A DNA stretch of 64,000 nt, taken from the IMG/VR virus record IMGVR_UViG_3300022752_000032, positions 39,450-103,449 of that record; one strand, given 5' to 3'. The position numbers were made by a program, and so were the translations under genes. A model generated the notes under the pieces. The model had not been told where the DNA came from, ran no database searches, and worked only from the letters and a program-made list of their open reading frames with translations. This document shows, piece after piece, positions 52,509-60,638 of the stretch. This DNA is from a virus. The stretch's first letter is position 1. Every line of letters starts with the position of its first letter.

Positions 52509-52883
52509 TTATCTATACATGCTACTCATTAGATAGGCGGTAGGTATAACTTTTTTGTCATAGCCCAGCCAGTAAGCGACTTGCTCGTCAGTAAGACCTA
52601 AAGTCTCACCCTCAGCATCAACGCTTCCAGTAATAATTACATTACCTAGAATTGGATTACTCGCATTGAAAGCATCTGAGTAGATAGCCGAAGCAATCAT
52701 GTTTAACTCCAGACCTTCAGCGATGCCATTTTCATTGCACCATAAGTCCGCATCTTTTAAACTAACACACTCAATCATGCCACCTACGGCATCACTAAGT
52801 AGTTGATAAGACTTTTGAAACTCAAACTCAACGACGGACTTGTGTCCTTCTGTTGAAATGATTACTGCTTTTTGCTTTTCCAT
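52509..52883 (-). CDS. DUF3846-like protein
   Basis: 124 aa. SYQLLSDAVGGMIECVSLKD, GLELNMIASAI and a GNVIITGSVDAEGETLGLT tail match the DUF3846 layout common in actinophages. Role unknown. AAAAGGGGAAAA ribosome site before ATG 52883. Confidence 0.75.
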   Translation of the reverse strand: MEKQKAVIISTEGHKSVVEFEFQKSYQLLSDAVGGMIECVSLKDADLWCNENGIAEGLELNMIASAIYSDAFNASNPILGNVIITGSVDAEGETLGLTDEQVAYWLGYDKKVIPTAYLMSSMYR

Positions 52884-52910
52884 TTTTCCCCTTTTCTTAC
52901 TGTTGATCTA

Positions 52911-52938
52911 ATAATATCAGTTTAAAATAAAAAGTCAA
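52911..52938 (-). promoter_or_regulatory. TTGACT-16-TATTAT promoter
   Basis: TTGACT (52933-52938), spacer 16, TATTAT (52911-52916). Confidence 0.68.
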
Positions 52939-52955
52939 GCAGCAACAACCACCTG

Positions 52956-52970
52956 ATTTTTACTTTTTGC
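52956..52970 (-). repeat. A-rich 16-mer copy
   Basis: GCAAAAAGTAAAAAT on the minus strand, a few bases after the stop of 52973-53110. Confidence 0.6.
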
Positions 52971-52972
52971 TT

Positions 52973-53110
52973 TTACGCTGAAACCAATACTCGTGGGTAG
53001 TGTGGTTTTTCTACTCCTTTGTCCCAGAAGCAAACCGCACCGCCCATACTGTCTATCCACAAATCAAAATCAGTTGTAATCTCCCAACCGCAACTTTGGC
53101 AAGTTATCAT
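52973..53110 (-). CDS. 45-aa CxxC protein
   Basis: MITCQSCGWEITTDFDLWID ... KGVEKPHYPRVLVSA. Possible zinc knuckle. TAATG coupling with the gene upstream. Confidence 0.55.
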   Translation of the reverse strand: MITCQSCGWEITTDFDLWIDSMGGAVCFWDKGVEKPHYPRVLVSA

Positions 53111-53334
53111 TACTCGTTCTCCAATCCGGCTGTCATACTCTCCCAGCACTTTGGGTGAGTTCCCGAAATAATTTGTTCTCTTAAAGATTTGTCTAGTTCA
53201 GGAAAAGCCTCTTGTATTGCCGCACCTCTTTTGTATTTCATATATCCTTCAGAAAAAACTTCTACAAACCCACCAGCACTACACATTAAACATGTTGGTG
53301 TCCGCATTAAAACTGTTGTATTACTTGTCATCAT
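53110..53334 (-). CDS. Small actinophage-type CxxC protein, 74 aa
   Basis: VLMRTPTCLMCSAGGFVEVF, then YMKYKRGAAIQEAFPELDKS and ISGTHPKCWESM. This block is shared by small actinophage proteins. Presumably zinc-binding; function unknown. TAATG overlap with the 45-aa gene. Confidence 0.7.
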   Translation of the reverse strand: MMTSNTTVLMRTPTCLMCSAGGFVEVFSEGYMKYKRGAAIQEAFPELDKSLREQIISGTHPKCWESMTAGLENE

Positions 53335-53345
53335 TACCCCTTATC

Positions 53346-53879
53346 TTAAAAGTGAAAGTCTACTGGAACAAGATATTGCTTTTCAGGATTTTTGTCAAGC
53401 CTATCCTTAAAGTATTGCAAGTTAGCCGTATGCTCTTGTAAGTCATATACGCCAGTATCAGAACACCAATCATTATTTAGTATCTTGGAAATTCTTTGTA
53501 GTCGCCACATATTCATACCACTATCGTCAAATCTTTGTTCGTAAGGATTATATTCAGATATTGATTTCTCTACATCAAACCCAATTCCTTTTTTCATTTC
53601 GTCCCAAAGGTTTTTGGCTTCAGTTATTCGGTAAGAAACAAACTCTTTAATAATGTCATCTGCTAAAACTTTATTCTCGGCGTAGCAAAGAACATCTCGG
53701 TTCTCTTCCCAGCCTAGAAACAATCCAGACCAGCGTCCAGCCAAACCCTCACCTAAACCTCCGTGCCAATCAGACCAAGCAGGGTAAGGAGTTTCCGCAT
53801 GGGTAATCGTGCCTCTTACATAACTCAGAGCCTCCTCTGCGCTATCAGCCTCTACTAACATAATCTGACATGTATGCAT
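53346..53879 (-). CDS. Hypothetical protein, 177 aa
   Basis: N-terminus ADSAEEALSYVRGTI, then SDWHGGLGEGLAGRWSGLFL; the C-terminal part is helical. Similar small proteins occur in environmental actinophages. The ATG follows GAAAGGGGAAAAAGTAAAAA, so the A-rich motif lies between the ribosome site and start. Promoter at 53911-53939. Confidence 0.68.
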   Translation of the reverse strand: MHTCQIMLVEADSAEEALSYVRGTITHAETPYPAWSDWHGGLGEGLAGRWSGLFLGWEENRDVLCYAENKVLADDIIKEFVSYRITEAKNLWDEMKKGIGFDVEKSISEYNPYEQRFDDSGMNMWRLQRISKILNNDWCSDTGVYDLQEHTANLQYFKDRLDKNPEKQYLVPVDFHF

Positions 53880-53910
53880 TTTTTACTTTTTCCCCTTTCG
53901 CTTTAAATAT

Positions 53911-53939
53911 ATTATTTCATAATAGTCTTTATTTGTCAA
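53911..53939 (-). promoter_or_regulatory. TTGACA-17-AATAAT promoter
   Basis: TTGACA (53934-53939), 17-base spacer, AATAAT (53911-53916); overlaps the 3' end of 53929-54381. Confidence 0.62.
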
Positions 53940-54381
53940 GCATGTCAGGCATGCCAAGAAGTGTCTCCGCATTGAAATACTCCGCATAGACATACTCTTT
54001 TGCCATATCAATAGCCTCGTTCAACATGTGACTTGGCATATCAAAGTGTTCTCCGTAGCAGTAAAGGTCAAACCAAGAGTTCATATCCATAACTAGGCTC
54101 TCGTCCTCAGTTGCTTTATGAAACTTAGTGTCCGTATCAAAGCCGCCTAATATTAAATCCGCACCGCCCGTGTAATACTGATCTGTGCTTCGGTTATATA
54201 TTTTTGTATCTCCGTCGCAATAAATATCAACGGCAAAGCCTTCATATAAAACTGTGGCTATATGACCTTCACCAGCATAGAAACAAGCATCAAATCTTGT
54301 GATGCCATAAGTTTTAAGTCCAGCCGAAGGCAACATGTGAGATGCGTATTTAATAACAAACTTGCTTTCATCTCTTTCCAT
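53929..54381 (-). CDS. Hypothetical protein, 150 aa
   Basis: Start chosen at ATG 54381 (MERDESKFVI), where the A-rich 16-mer ends two bases upstream; no standard ribosome site. GITRFDACFYAGEGHIATVL and a C-terminal helix. No family recognised. Confidence 0.65.
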   Translation of the reverse strand: MERDESKFVIKYASHMLPSAGLKTYGITRFDACFYAGEGHIATVLYEGFAVDIYCDGDTKIYNRSTDQYYTGGADLILGGFDTDTKFHKATEDESLVMDMNSWFDLYCYGEHFDMPSHMLNEAIDMAKEYVYAEYFNAETLLGMPDMLDK

Positions 54382-54382
54382 A

Positions 54383-54398
54383 TTTTTTACTTTTTGCT
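54383..54398 (-). repeat. A-rich 16-mer copy, start-associated
   Basis: GCAAAAAGTAAAAAAT directly before ATG 54381, replacing a ribosome site. Confidence 0.65.
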
Positions 54399-54471
54399 TT
54401 CGCCGCTGCCGCAAATAACTAGCAGAGTGAAACCCCAAAGGGGTGGAAGGAGTTCCACTCGTTCTTTTTGG

Positions 54472-56247
54472 TTAAGCACTTTCACGCTCACCAATTCTTG
54501 TCATAACTGCTTGCGCTGACCTGCCAATAACTTCGGCAGTTTCAGCAGGTTGATTTATATTTAGAACAATCTCGGCGTAATCTCCACCAATATCTTTCGC
54601 ACTTCTGCCTTCATCAAAGGGCAACCATAAAACCGCAACGCCTGACGCTTTACATTTTTCCATAACTTCTCTTGCTCTTTTGTTTTCCTCAGGAGTGTAT
54701 TCGCCGTCAGAAACAATTACTAGAAGTCTTGCGCCAGTTCCGTGAAGTAAGTTTAGTGAGCCGTCTAGTGCTTGGAAGGCTTTCTGAAACTTTTCAGTTC
54801 CGTCCGAAGCAGAATAAACATTTACTTTACTTAATCTTTGTCCAGCAGATAAAGTTGGGAATACATCATTTCCGTAATAAACCATAGCGCAGTTTCCCTG
54901 AATACGATTTACTGCTTCACTCATTACCCACGCAGTTGTAGCCATTGGGTTCATAGCACTTCCCATAGAACCTGAAATATCAACCATTACACCAACATTA
55001 AGAGTTGGTTCGTCTGTGTGTTTGCGAACTGTTCTACGGAAAGGTTTTGCTTGTGCCATTTGTCCTCTAGCACGATAAGCAGTATTTTGGACAATAGCAC
55101 GAGAGCGAAGTCGTCCGGGTGGAACGGAACTAGAAACTTGTAATTCATCTCTCTCACGATACTTGGCTTTTTCTAACGCTTCACCAATAATTAAAGAAGC
55201 ACGCAATTCCTCAAAGGTAGGTTCTCTACTCTCAATTAAAGTGCTGTTAGTATCTGATTGACCCGGACCTGAACTCTTACTGAATACTTTCTGAGCCACC
55301 ACTTCATTTTCTTTCTGCTCATTAGCGTCAGAAGCCTTAGCCTTAACTTCCTCTTTCCAATCCTCAGATTGTTCTTGCTCGGCAAGTTCGCCAAAGTTAT
55401 TTAGTTCTACTGAACCACTTGCTTCTCCAAGTGCGCCCATGATTGCTTTAAGAAGTTCTTTAGGCATTTTCATACCTTCACCAGCGTTTTCATCTCCACG
55501 CTCTTTAGCAGTATCACGAACAATCTTTGCCCACTCTTTTGCTAGTGGATAAAGTTCTGTTGCGTCCCTGTGGTTATCATGAAGTTGTGCTTTACGAACT
55601 ACTTCTCTTAATTTAGAAATAACATCAAGACCAAGTTGCTTCTCAATAATTGTAGTTACATCTTTTACTTCATGTTCATCTAAGATACCAGCGTCAATAC
55701 GAGCATGAACAAGTCCAACAAGATTAGTTAGCGATTGCGTTTGTGTTTCATTTTCCATATCTTTTGTATCACCAATAACAATTTCCATAGCGCAAGAGCG
55801 AAGGAAGGCACGAGCCTTTGGATTAGCAACAACACCCTGATACTCAATACGACTTTCCTCTAATAAAATTAAGGCTTTGTATTCATCTTTTTCTAATTCC
55901 TCATACGCTTTAGGCATAGACCAACCTGAGAAGCGAGCATGAAAGGCTTCATGAATAATTGCGCCAGTTGCTTTAGGAAACTCATACTGAGTAGAGCGAT
56001 TAGAAATATCACCAATCTCTAGTGGAGTAACTCCTTTTCCGAAAGCGACATCAACATTTACTTCTACTTCTGCTGTCATTGGGTTGTAACACGCAGGCGC
56101 AGAGCCACCAGCACCCGGACCAACATAAGCAACCAAGTCCTCACGAAGCGACCATTTGTTTGCTAACTGCCCAACATCTCTACCAATCCCTAACCACTCT
56201 TTAGGTGTGGCTTCGGCACGAGTTTCACTCATTTTTATATGAGCCAT
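54472..56247 (-). CDS. VWA-domain protein with HEXXH motif (MoxR partner)
   Basis: 591 aa. Zinc-peptidase-like HEAFH at 99-103 in an N-terminal domain; a long helical, acidic middle; a C-terminal VWA domain with MIDAS DISGS at 423-427, and IVSDGEY near 510-517. This resembles CobT/VWA-type partners of MoxR AAA+ ATPases, which load or remodel metalloproteins or other complexes. The upstream MoxR gene is next but one, with its own promoter and hairpin between. Confidence 0.85.
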   Translation of the reverse strand: MAHIKMSETRAEATPKEWLGIGRDVGQLANKWSLREDLVAYVGPGAGGSAPACYNPMTAEVEVNVDVAFGKGVTPLEIGDISNRSTQYEFPKATGAIIHEAFHARFSGWSMPKAYEELEKDEYKALILLEESRIEYQGVVANPKARAFLRSCAMEIVIGDTKDMENETQTQSLTNLVGLVHARIDAGILDEHEVKDVTTIIEKQLGLDVISKLREVVRKAQLHDNHRDATELYPLAKEWAKIVRDTAKERGDENAGEGMKMPKELLKAIMGALGEASGSVELNNFGELAEQEQSEDWKEEVKAKASDANEQKENEVVAQKVFSKSSGPGQSDTNSTLIESREPTFEELRASLIIGEALEKAKYRERDELQVSSSVPPGRLRSRAIVQNTAYRARGQMAQAKPFRRTVRKHTDEPTLNVGVMVDISGSMGSAMNPMATTAWVMSEAVNRIQGNCAMVYYGNDVFPTLSAGQRLSKVNVYSASDGTEKFQKAFQALDGSLNLLHGTGARLLVIVSDGEYTPEENKRAREVMEKCKASGVAVLWLPFDEGRSAKDIGGDYAEIVLNINQPAETAEVIGRSAQAVMTRIGERESA

Positions 56248-56272
56248 TTTTACTACCCCCTTTGTTAATCTA

Positions 56273-56301
56273 ATTATTGCATACTAGGTATTTATTGTCA
56301 A
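56273..56301 (-). promoter_or_regulatory. TTGACA-17-AATAAT promoter
   Basis: TTGACA (56296-56301), spacer 17 ending TATGC, AATAAT (56273-56278); drives the VWA gene. Confidence 0.65.
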
Positions 56302-56311
56302 GTTAATAGGG

Positions 56312-56345
56312 GAGAGCGAGTTTCACCTAGAGAAACACGCTCTCG
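56312..56345 (-). terminator. Hairpin between MoxR and VWA genes
   Basis: GAGAGCG-T-GTTTC / GAAAC-T-CGCTCTC stem (12 pairs, one mismatch) with a seven-base loop; no good T-run follows, so termination may be partial. Confidence 0.5.
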
Positions 56346-56369
56346 ACCCTACCCAGCCAATCTAATAAA

Positions 56370-57422
56370 TTAGATTTTGGCAGGCTTTGCTTCTACCCCA
56401 TACGCTCGGGTTAGAACATCTGCGACTACTGCCCTATCGTCAGTTGGGGCTGACGCAATCATGTTGGCAATAGCAAACTCAGTTCCGAAAGTTGTTGCTA
56501 TATCACGAAAGGCGAGAAGTTCTCGCATTTGTGGCGACCAACTTATTCTTTCTTTATTCAGAACTTTGCGATACAAGTTTTGTGCGCAAGTTACCATTTG
56601 TGTTGGCACTCCTAAACTGCGAGCCAAGTTCCAATCAGTTGTCATTTCTGCTTGGACAACAAAGCGAGATAGTAATGCTTCGCTAAGTCTTACACCCGGA
56701 GCCTTTGGATTAGTTGCGGCAACTACATAAAAATCAGGGTGAGATTTTACTGTTCCTCTTTCAGGATTAGCAGTAATTGTTATCTCTCTTTTTCCGTCCA
56801 TAAGATTGTAAATAACTGAAAGAACCTTAGGGTCAATCAGACCAATCTCATCTATGAAATAAACTTCCCCATTTTCTGCTGACTTAACTAGGTCGCCATC
56901 AACCCACTCAAAGTTTCCACTTGGAGTTTGGACATAAGAACCAATTAGGTCGGCAACTTCTACATCACCATTTCCAAGTAGTGTGCGAACACCTTCGCCA
57001 AAAGAAGCCTCAACCAGCGCAGTTTTACCTGTTCCGGGAACTCCATAAAGCATGGCGAACATTGGTTGTCCAACACCAGTTAGAACTGATTGCTTTGTTG
57101 CTTCTCTTGCTTTGCGTAAAACTTCTACATCTTTGTTTTGACCCCATATACGAGCATGGTAGGCAGAACCATTAGGACGCAAGTAAATACTTTCGCCACC
57201 CAAAGCCTCAACACTCACGAGAGCGTCTGCCTTTGTTTTGCGTGCTTTTCTGTCAGAGCCAATCGCTCTCTCAACATAGCGTCCTTGCGGAAGCACATTG
57301 GTAGATAATTGCTTTGACGCATTTTCATTTACTCCTTGCGTTGCTACATCTATAATCATTTCCCAATAAGTCGGTGAAAGATTAGGACTTAGTTCTTTGT
57401 ATTTCTCTTTTAGAGTAGTCAT
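56370..57422 (-). CDS. MoxR-type AAA+ ATPase
   Basis: 350 aa. Walker A GVPGTGKT (127-134), Walker B VYFIDEIG (187-194), sensor-1 ATNP and an arginine-finger SRFV segment. Family member of MoxR, which usually works with VWA proteins as a chaperone or chelatase-type machine. The VWA partner follows downstream. Confidence 0.9.
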   Translation of the reverse strand: MTTLKEKYKELSPNLSPTYWEMIIDVATQGVNENASKQLSTNVLPQGRYVERAIGSDRKARKTKADALVSVEALGGESIYLRPNGSAYHARIWGQNKDVEVLRKAREATKQSVLTGVGQPMFAMLYGVPGTGKTALVEASFGEGVRTLLGNGDVEVADLIGSYVQTPSGNFEWVDGDLVKSAENGEVYFIDEIGLIDPKVLSVIYNLMDGKREITITANPERGTVKSHPDFYVVAATNPKAPGVRLSEALLSRFVVQAEMTTDWNLARSLGVPTQMVTCAQNLYRKVLNKERISWSPQMRELLAFRDIATTFGTEFAIANMIASAPTDDRAVVADVLTRAYGVEAKPAKI

Positions 57423-57440
57423 AGTTTATCCCCTTTCCCC

Positions 57441-57896
57441 TTATACCAATTCAGGAAAGGCGAGTGCTTTCCTAGAAATATGAATACGATAAATAACCTT
57501 GTTAGGTGTTTTGCTCTTACCAATATCATCTGCGTCATGACGAGAGATTTCAGTAAGGATAGGAGTTTTCTCCATAGTCCAACCATGAGAAATAAGGTTG
57601 TCAAAATAGGAAGTTGTATAGCGCATACGATTTTCCGTAAAATCATCTTTAGCACTATCAGGTAAGACTTGACTATTATCAATCAAATCTTTTACTTCTT
57701 TAGAGTTAATGGAAGTAGTTCTCCATTGTTTCTTAGGTGTCGCAGGTGTAACTATTCTGCGGTGGAAAGACATTGGAACTAGGCTTCCCGAAGTGTTATA
57801 TGCGTCAGGTGTTACAAGTATCTGCATGACTTGTCCCGGCTTTCGGAACTCGGCATACACCGCAACTCCCTGAACTTTCTTTTCTTTATCCAGCAT
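57441..57896 (-). CDS. Hypothetical protein, 151 aa
   Basis: Basic/beta with PGQVMQILVTPDAYNTSGSL and HISRKALAFPELV. Lies immediately upstream of the MoxR gene in the same direction, so it may be a substrate or adaptor; this is guess. AAAGGAAAA ribosome site before ATG 57896. Confidence 0.65.
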   Translation of the reverse strand: MLDKEKKVQGVAVYAEFRKPGQVMQILVTPDAYNTSGSLVPMSFHRRIVTPATPKKQWRTTSINSKEVKDLIDNSQVLPDSAKDDFTENRMRYTTSYFDNLISHGWTMEKTPILTEISRHDADDIGKSKTPNKVIYRIHISRKALAFPELV

Positions 57897-57939
57897 TTCT
57901 TTTCCTTTCTAGGTTAAGGTTTCTTGCTAGGTGTAGTTA

Positions 57940-58341
57940 TTATTGCATACCTTTGACTATTTTGTCAAATTGCTCTTTTACCAGCGTTTCGTCTTGGCAG
58001 AAAGTTTCTAGGTTTATTTCCCCTAGAACATTTTCAGGATTACTTGTTTCCCGAATAGATACTTTTCCTTTATGCCACTCAACTACCTGAATTGTGTCGT
58101 AGTCAGGTGAGCAGAAAGTATTTACTGAGATGCCATGTCCCAAAGTATCGTTCCAACTATCACCAACAATTTGTGAAATACAAATACGAGTTGCGTAGTC
58201 GGCATCTGTCCAACGACTTTCTGATTTTTGTAAAGCATTTACTAGGATTTCTTTTTGTGCTTCTCCACCCCATTGGGAGTAGATATAAATTATTGGGTCG
58301 GCAGATTTTGCCTGAAACCCAACTACCATGCGGTCACCCAT
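57940..58341 (-). CDS. Conserved phage protein, GDRxVxGFxA family
   Basis: 133 aa. Begins MGDRMVVGFQAKSADPIIYI, then QWGGEAQK and W-x-D-x-Y-x-TRICIS, a layout seen in many actinophages. Unknown function. AAAGGGGAAATAAA before ATG 58341. Confidence 0.72.
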   Translation of the reverse strand: MGDRMVVGFQAKSADPIIYIYSQWGGEAQKEILVNALQKSESRWTDADYATRICISQIVGDSWNDTLGHGISVNTFCSPDYDTIQVVEWHKGKVSIRETSNPENVLGEINLETFCQDETLVKEQFDKIVKGMQ

Positions 58342-58372
58342 TTTATTTCCCCTTTTCTTTAGGCTTGATAGA

Positions 58373-58401
58373 ACTTTATCAAATTATTTTTCTTTTGTCA
58401 A
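58373..58401 (-). promoter_or_regulatory. TTGACA-17-TAAAGT promoter
   Basis: TTGACA (58396-58401), spacer 17, TAAAGT (58373-58378); overlaps the 3' end of the gene upstream. Confidence 0.65.
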
Positions 58402-59046
58402 TACCAGTTCTTGTTTGGCGTGGATTTCTATTGGCTTTAGATTTTCAGGACAATCTTGATAAAGGTCGCTAAAATCGCCATCAAAGTTTTCACATCTCCA
58501 GCAATCGCCATAATTGGCTTCTATTTCTTCGGCATGAGTTTCTGGTATGTCCCACTCTTTAATAACTTCAGCAGTAGAACCATTAAAAACAATCTCTCCA
58601 CCCCAACCCTGTTCTTCACGATATTCCAAGTTAATGTTTAGATTAGGATTTTGTTGTGCCAGTTTTTCTATTACTGGAGTTGGTGGCGACCAAGCAGTAT
58701 CAAACTTATAGCGAAGACATGTTTCATGTTCTTCTGTAAGTTCTACATCACGAGCATCCCACTTAGTTCCCCACTCACGAACATTAAAGTTATACCAGTT
58801 GTATTCAGTATCGCCTGTTTTTTCTCCATTGGCGTATCCATGAACAGCGTGATACTCATCTAACTTATCTTCTGGTGGTGGAAGTATGTTCATAAAAGAA
58901 AAGATAGGTTCTCTATCTACTTCTTCATTTATCTCATCTGCGCTTTTATATTTTGTTTTGACAGTTGCGCCAACCTGCGCTTTTAATTTTGCTATGTCTT
59001 CTTTAGAACCTTCTACTGTTAAATAGTTATATACCCAGTTAGGCAT
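58384..59046 (-). CDS. DUF1281/YubB-like ferredoxin-fold protein
   Basis: 220 aa. Starts MPNWVYNYLTVEG and continues with FSFMNILPPPEDKL, the MPNW family recognisable in phages and plasmids (DUF1281-like, ferredoxin-fold). Function unknown. Overlaps the gene upstream by eight bases. Confidence 0.78.
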   Translation of the reverse strand: MPNWVYNYLTVEGSKEDIAKLKAQVGATVKTKYKSADEINEEVDREPIFSFMNILPPPEDKLDEYHAVHGYANGEKTGDTEYNWYNFNVREWGTKWDARDVELTEEHETCLRYKFDTAWSPPTPVIEKLAQQNPNLNINLEYREEQGWGGEIVFNGSTAEVIKEWDIPETHAEEIEANYGDCWRCENFDGDFSDLYQDCPENLKPIEIHAKQELVLTKEK

Positions 59047-59305
59047 TTTTCCTCCCTAATAAATTTTCACGAAACTCAGGTAAAGTAAAATCAGGAAGTC
59101 CAAATAAAAATCCGCCATCATTACCTTCAGGGTCTTTAGAAACTTCCATCTCTATAATTTCCCCTGTTGAGAGTTTTACTAGAAACTGTGGAAAACCAGT
59201 TCCACCAAACTCTTCAGGAACAGTGCCAAGAAAACGAATAATCTTTGCCCCATTTAGAGCAGAGTAATATCCTTCGTTCCAGCGTTCTTGTATATCGTCT
59301 TTCAT
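59039..59305 (-). CDS. Hypothetical protein, 88 aa
   Basis: MKDDIQERWNEGYYSALNGA; beta-rich end. AAGGGGGAAAT ribosome site before ATG 59305; first gene under the consensus promoter at 59395-59423. Confidence 0.68.
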   Translation of the reverse strand: MKDDIQERWNEGYYSALNGAKIIRFLGTVPEEFGGTGFPQFLVKLSTGEIIEMEVSKDPEGNDGGFLFGLPDFTLPEFRENLLGRKNA

Positions 59306-59394
59306 ATTTCCCCCTTATTATTTTGTAGTCCGTGTTCGCAAGTAGCGGACTAACCCACCCTCACAAATCGCTCATATAAGCGGTGCGAAACGAC

Positions 59395-59423
59395 ATCATA
59401 TAAGAACCGCATCTTTTTGTCAA
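59395..59423 (-). promoter_or_regulatory. Strong TTGACA-17-TATGAT promoter
   Basis: TTGACA (59418-59423), 17-base spacer, TATGAT (59395-59400). Drives the block of genes from 59305 leftward; leader about 85 nt with a hairpin. Confidence 0.78.
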
Positions 59424-59514
59424 ACACCCTTGCCACTCGTTCAGATGACAAACGCTGGAATAGCACCACATCACAATAACTTCGGCATCTGCTCAGTTAA
59501 ATTAGCAGCGGCAA

Positions 59515-59530
59515 TTTTTTACTTTTTGCT
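59515..59530 (-). repeat. A-rich 16-mer copy
   Basis: AGCAAAAAGTAAAAAA, 31 bases downstream (minus sense) of the next copy. Confidence 0.65.
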
Positions 59531-59545
59531 TGCCCGCTGAGCCTG

Positions 59546-59598
59546 TTTTTTACTTTTTGCTAAGGAGTCTTCCAACTTGCGGAGTAGTGTATGAACAA
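59546..59598 (-). repeat. Composite intergenic repeat, site C
   Basis: TTGTTC box (5' T 59598) and TAGCAAAAAGTAAAAAA (5' T 59562), spacing 36. Confidence 0.75.
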
Positions 59599-59654
59599 CT
59601 TTTATAGATGCATTTTACATTTTTTTTGTCTAGGAAGAATGGGGGGTCTTTTTG

Positions 59655-59712
59655 AAAATACAAAAGGCGTGCCTTTGCCGCATTTCTATACGGGCTTAAA
59701 AGACACGCCTAA
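59655..59712 (-). terminator. Terminator after 59727-60113
   Basis: Long stem GGCGTG-CTTT-GCC / GGC-AAAG-CACGCC with bulges, then TTTTGTATTTTC. Confidence 0.7.
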
Positions 59713-59726
59713 GTAAGTTGAGAGTA

Positions 59727-60113
59727 TTACACAGTTGCTCTAGTTTTCCAACCCTCGCCAGTTATTTTTATATTGAATACCGCTTCAAAGGCGGTAGCAA
59801 CAAAGTCCGTTATATCTACCCACTTATCCGTTTCGCCCCAGAGCGAGCCAGCATTAGGGATATTAGGTAGATCCGCATCCGTTGTGTAATCACCAAGCAC
59901 TACAACCCTGTCGCCAGCCCAGCGACCTGAGATGCCTGTTTCGGGTAAATCTCCCCCGCCTCGGTTTGGAGAAGTCATGGTTAAAATATACTGAGCATCT
60001 GCTAGTGAAGCAGTTCCCCCGATATGTTCCCATTGCTTTAATCCCATGCCGAGCCCGTGTGGTGTTACAACTTCTTTTTTGTCTAGGTTTACTAGAACAT
60101 GATATTGACCCAT
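59727..60113 (-). CDS. Conserved phage protein, MGQYHVLVNLDK family
   Basis: 128 aa. Starts MGQYHVLVNLDKKEVVTPHG then GLGMGLKQWEH and SGRWAGDRVVVLGDY. A family seen in many actinophages; unknown function. AAAAGGGGCAATAAT before ATG 60113. Confidence 0.75.
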   Translation of the reverse strand: MGQYHVLVNLDKKEVVTPHGLGMGLKQWEHIGGTASLADAQYILTMTSPNRGGGDLPETGISGRWAGDRVVVLGDYTTDADLPNIPNAGSLWGETDKWVDITDFVATAFEAVFNIKITGEGWKTRATV

Positions 60114-60117
60114 TTTA

Positions 60118-60273
60118 TTATTGCCCCTTTTCTGTCGTAGAAACTACATCAAAGTTTGAATATATTTCATCTATAGAGTTCTCTAAAGAATCTATAAATA
60201 GGCTTAGTTGATTGTCATCTAACTTAGCGACCATGTCTTGTGTAATGGTATGTTGCCAAATTGCTTGACTCAT
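60118..60273 (-). CDS. Small acidic protein, 51 aa
   Basis: MSQAIWQHTITQDMVAKLDD ... STTEKGQ. Helical. ATG 60273 follows GAGGAGATTAAGTA. Unknown. Confidence 0.6.
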   Translation of the reverse strand: MSQAIWQHTITQDMVAKLDDNQLSLFIDSLENSIDEIYSNFDVVSTTEKGQ

Positions 60274-60276
60274 TAC

Positions 60277-60408
60277 TTAATCTCCTCTAATTTCAATTGC
60301 TTCAATATAGGCTTCTAACTCCTCATTAAACATTTGATCACAATTAAAGCAAGTTCTAGCCTTTGTAGATAATCGATAACCGCATTCACAAATTACTGTT
60401 TGACCCAT
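60277..60408 (-). CDS. 43-aa zinc-ribbon protein
   Basis: MGQTVICECGYRLSTKARTC then FNCDQMFNEE. C-x-C ... C-x2-C. Start overlaps the stop of the gene upstream by one base (TAATG). Confidence 0.6.
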   Translation of the reverse strand: MGQTVICECGYRLSTKARTCFNCDQMFNEELEAYIEAIEIRGD

Positions 60409-60584
60409 TACTTAATCTCCTCTAGTGAGATTTGTAAGTTTGATGTTGAGTATTCCTCATCATCTCCCTCACTTGTAATAGGTTCTTCAATTTGTGGTGC
60501 TACATGCCCTATTAAATTATCTTGCTCGTCAGATGAAAGTTCTTTATCTGTCTCGAAAGAAATCAGCATTTGATACTTAGCCAT
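60408..60584 (-). CDS. Small acidic protein, 58 aa
   Basis: MAKYQMLISFETDKELSSDE ... NLQISLEEIK. AAAGGGGTAGCCAA before ATG 60584. First gene under the operator-bearing promoter at 60611-60638. Unknown. Confidence 0.62.
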   Translation of the reverse strand: MAKYQMLISFETDKELSSDEQDNLIGHVAPQIEEPITSEGDDEEYSTSNLQISLEEIK

Positions 60585-60610
60585 TTGGCTACCCCTTTCT
60601 AGTTATCTTT

Positions 60611-60638
60611 ATCTTAACAGTTTTTAACTGTTTGTCAA
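60611..60638 (-). promoter_or_regulatory. Promoter with palindrome operator in spacer
   Basis: TTGACA (60633-60638), 16-base spacer, TAAGAT (60611-60616). The spacer is occupied by AACAGTTTTTAACTGTT (60616-60632), a perfect 7-bp arm palindrome, which looks like a repressor site. It overlaps the 3' end of the subtilase gene. Confidence 0.75.

Larger units (their letters stand above)
59306..59726. other. Intergenic promoter/terminator region
   Basis: About 420 bases. Contains a consensus promoter (59395-59423), a leader hairpin TAGTCCG/CGGACTA (59326-59352), two A-rich 16-mer copies and a terminator for the gene upstream. No convincing ORF. Confidence 0.7.

Noticed and set aside
57419-57682. 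87-aa minus frame inside the 151-aa gene
   Set aside because: Shadow of 57441-57896 in another frame; hydrophobic low-complexity translation and no ribosome site of its own.
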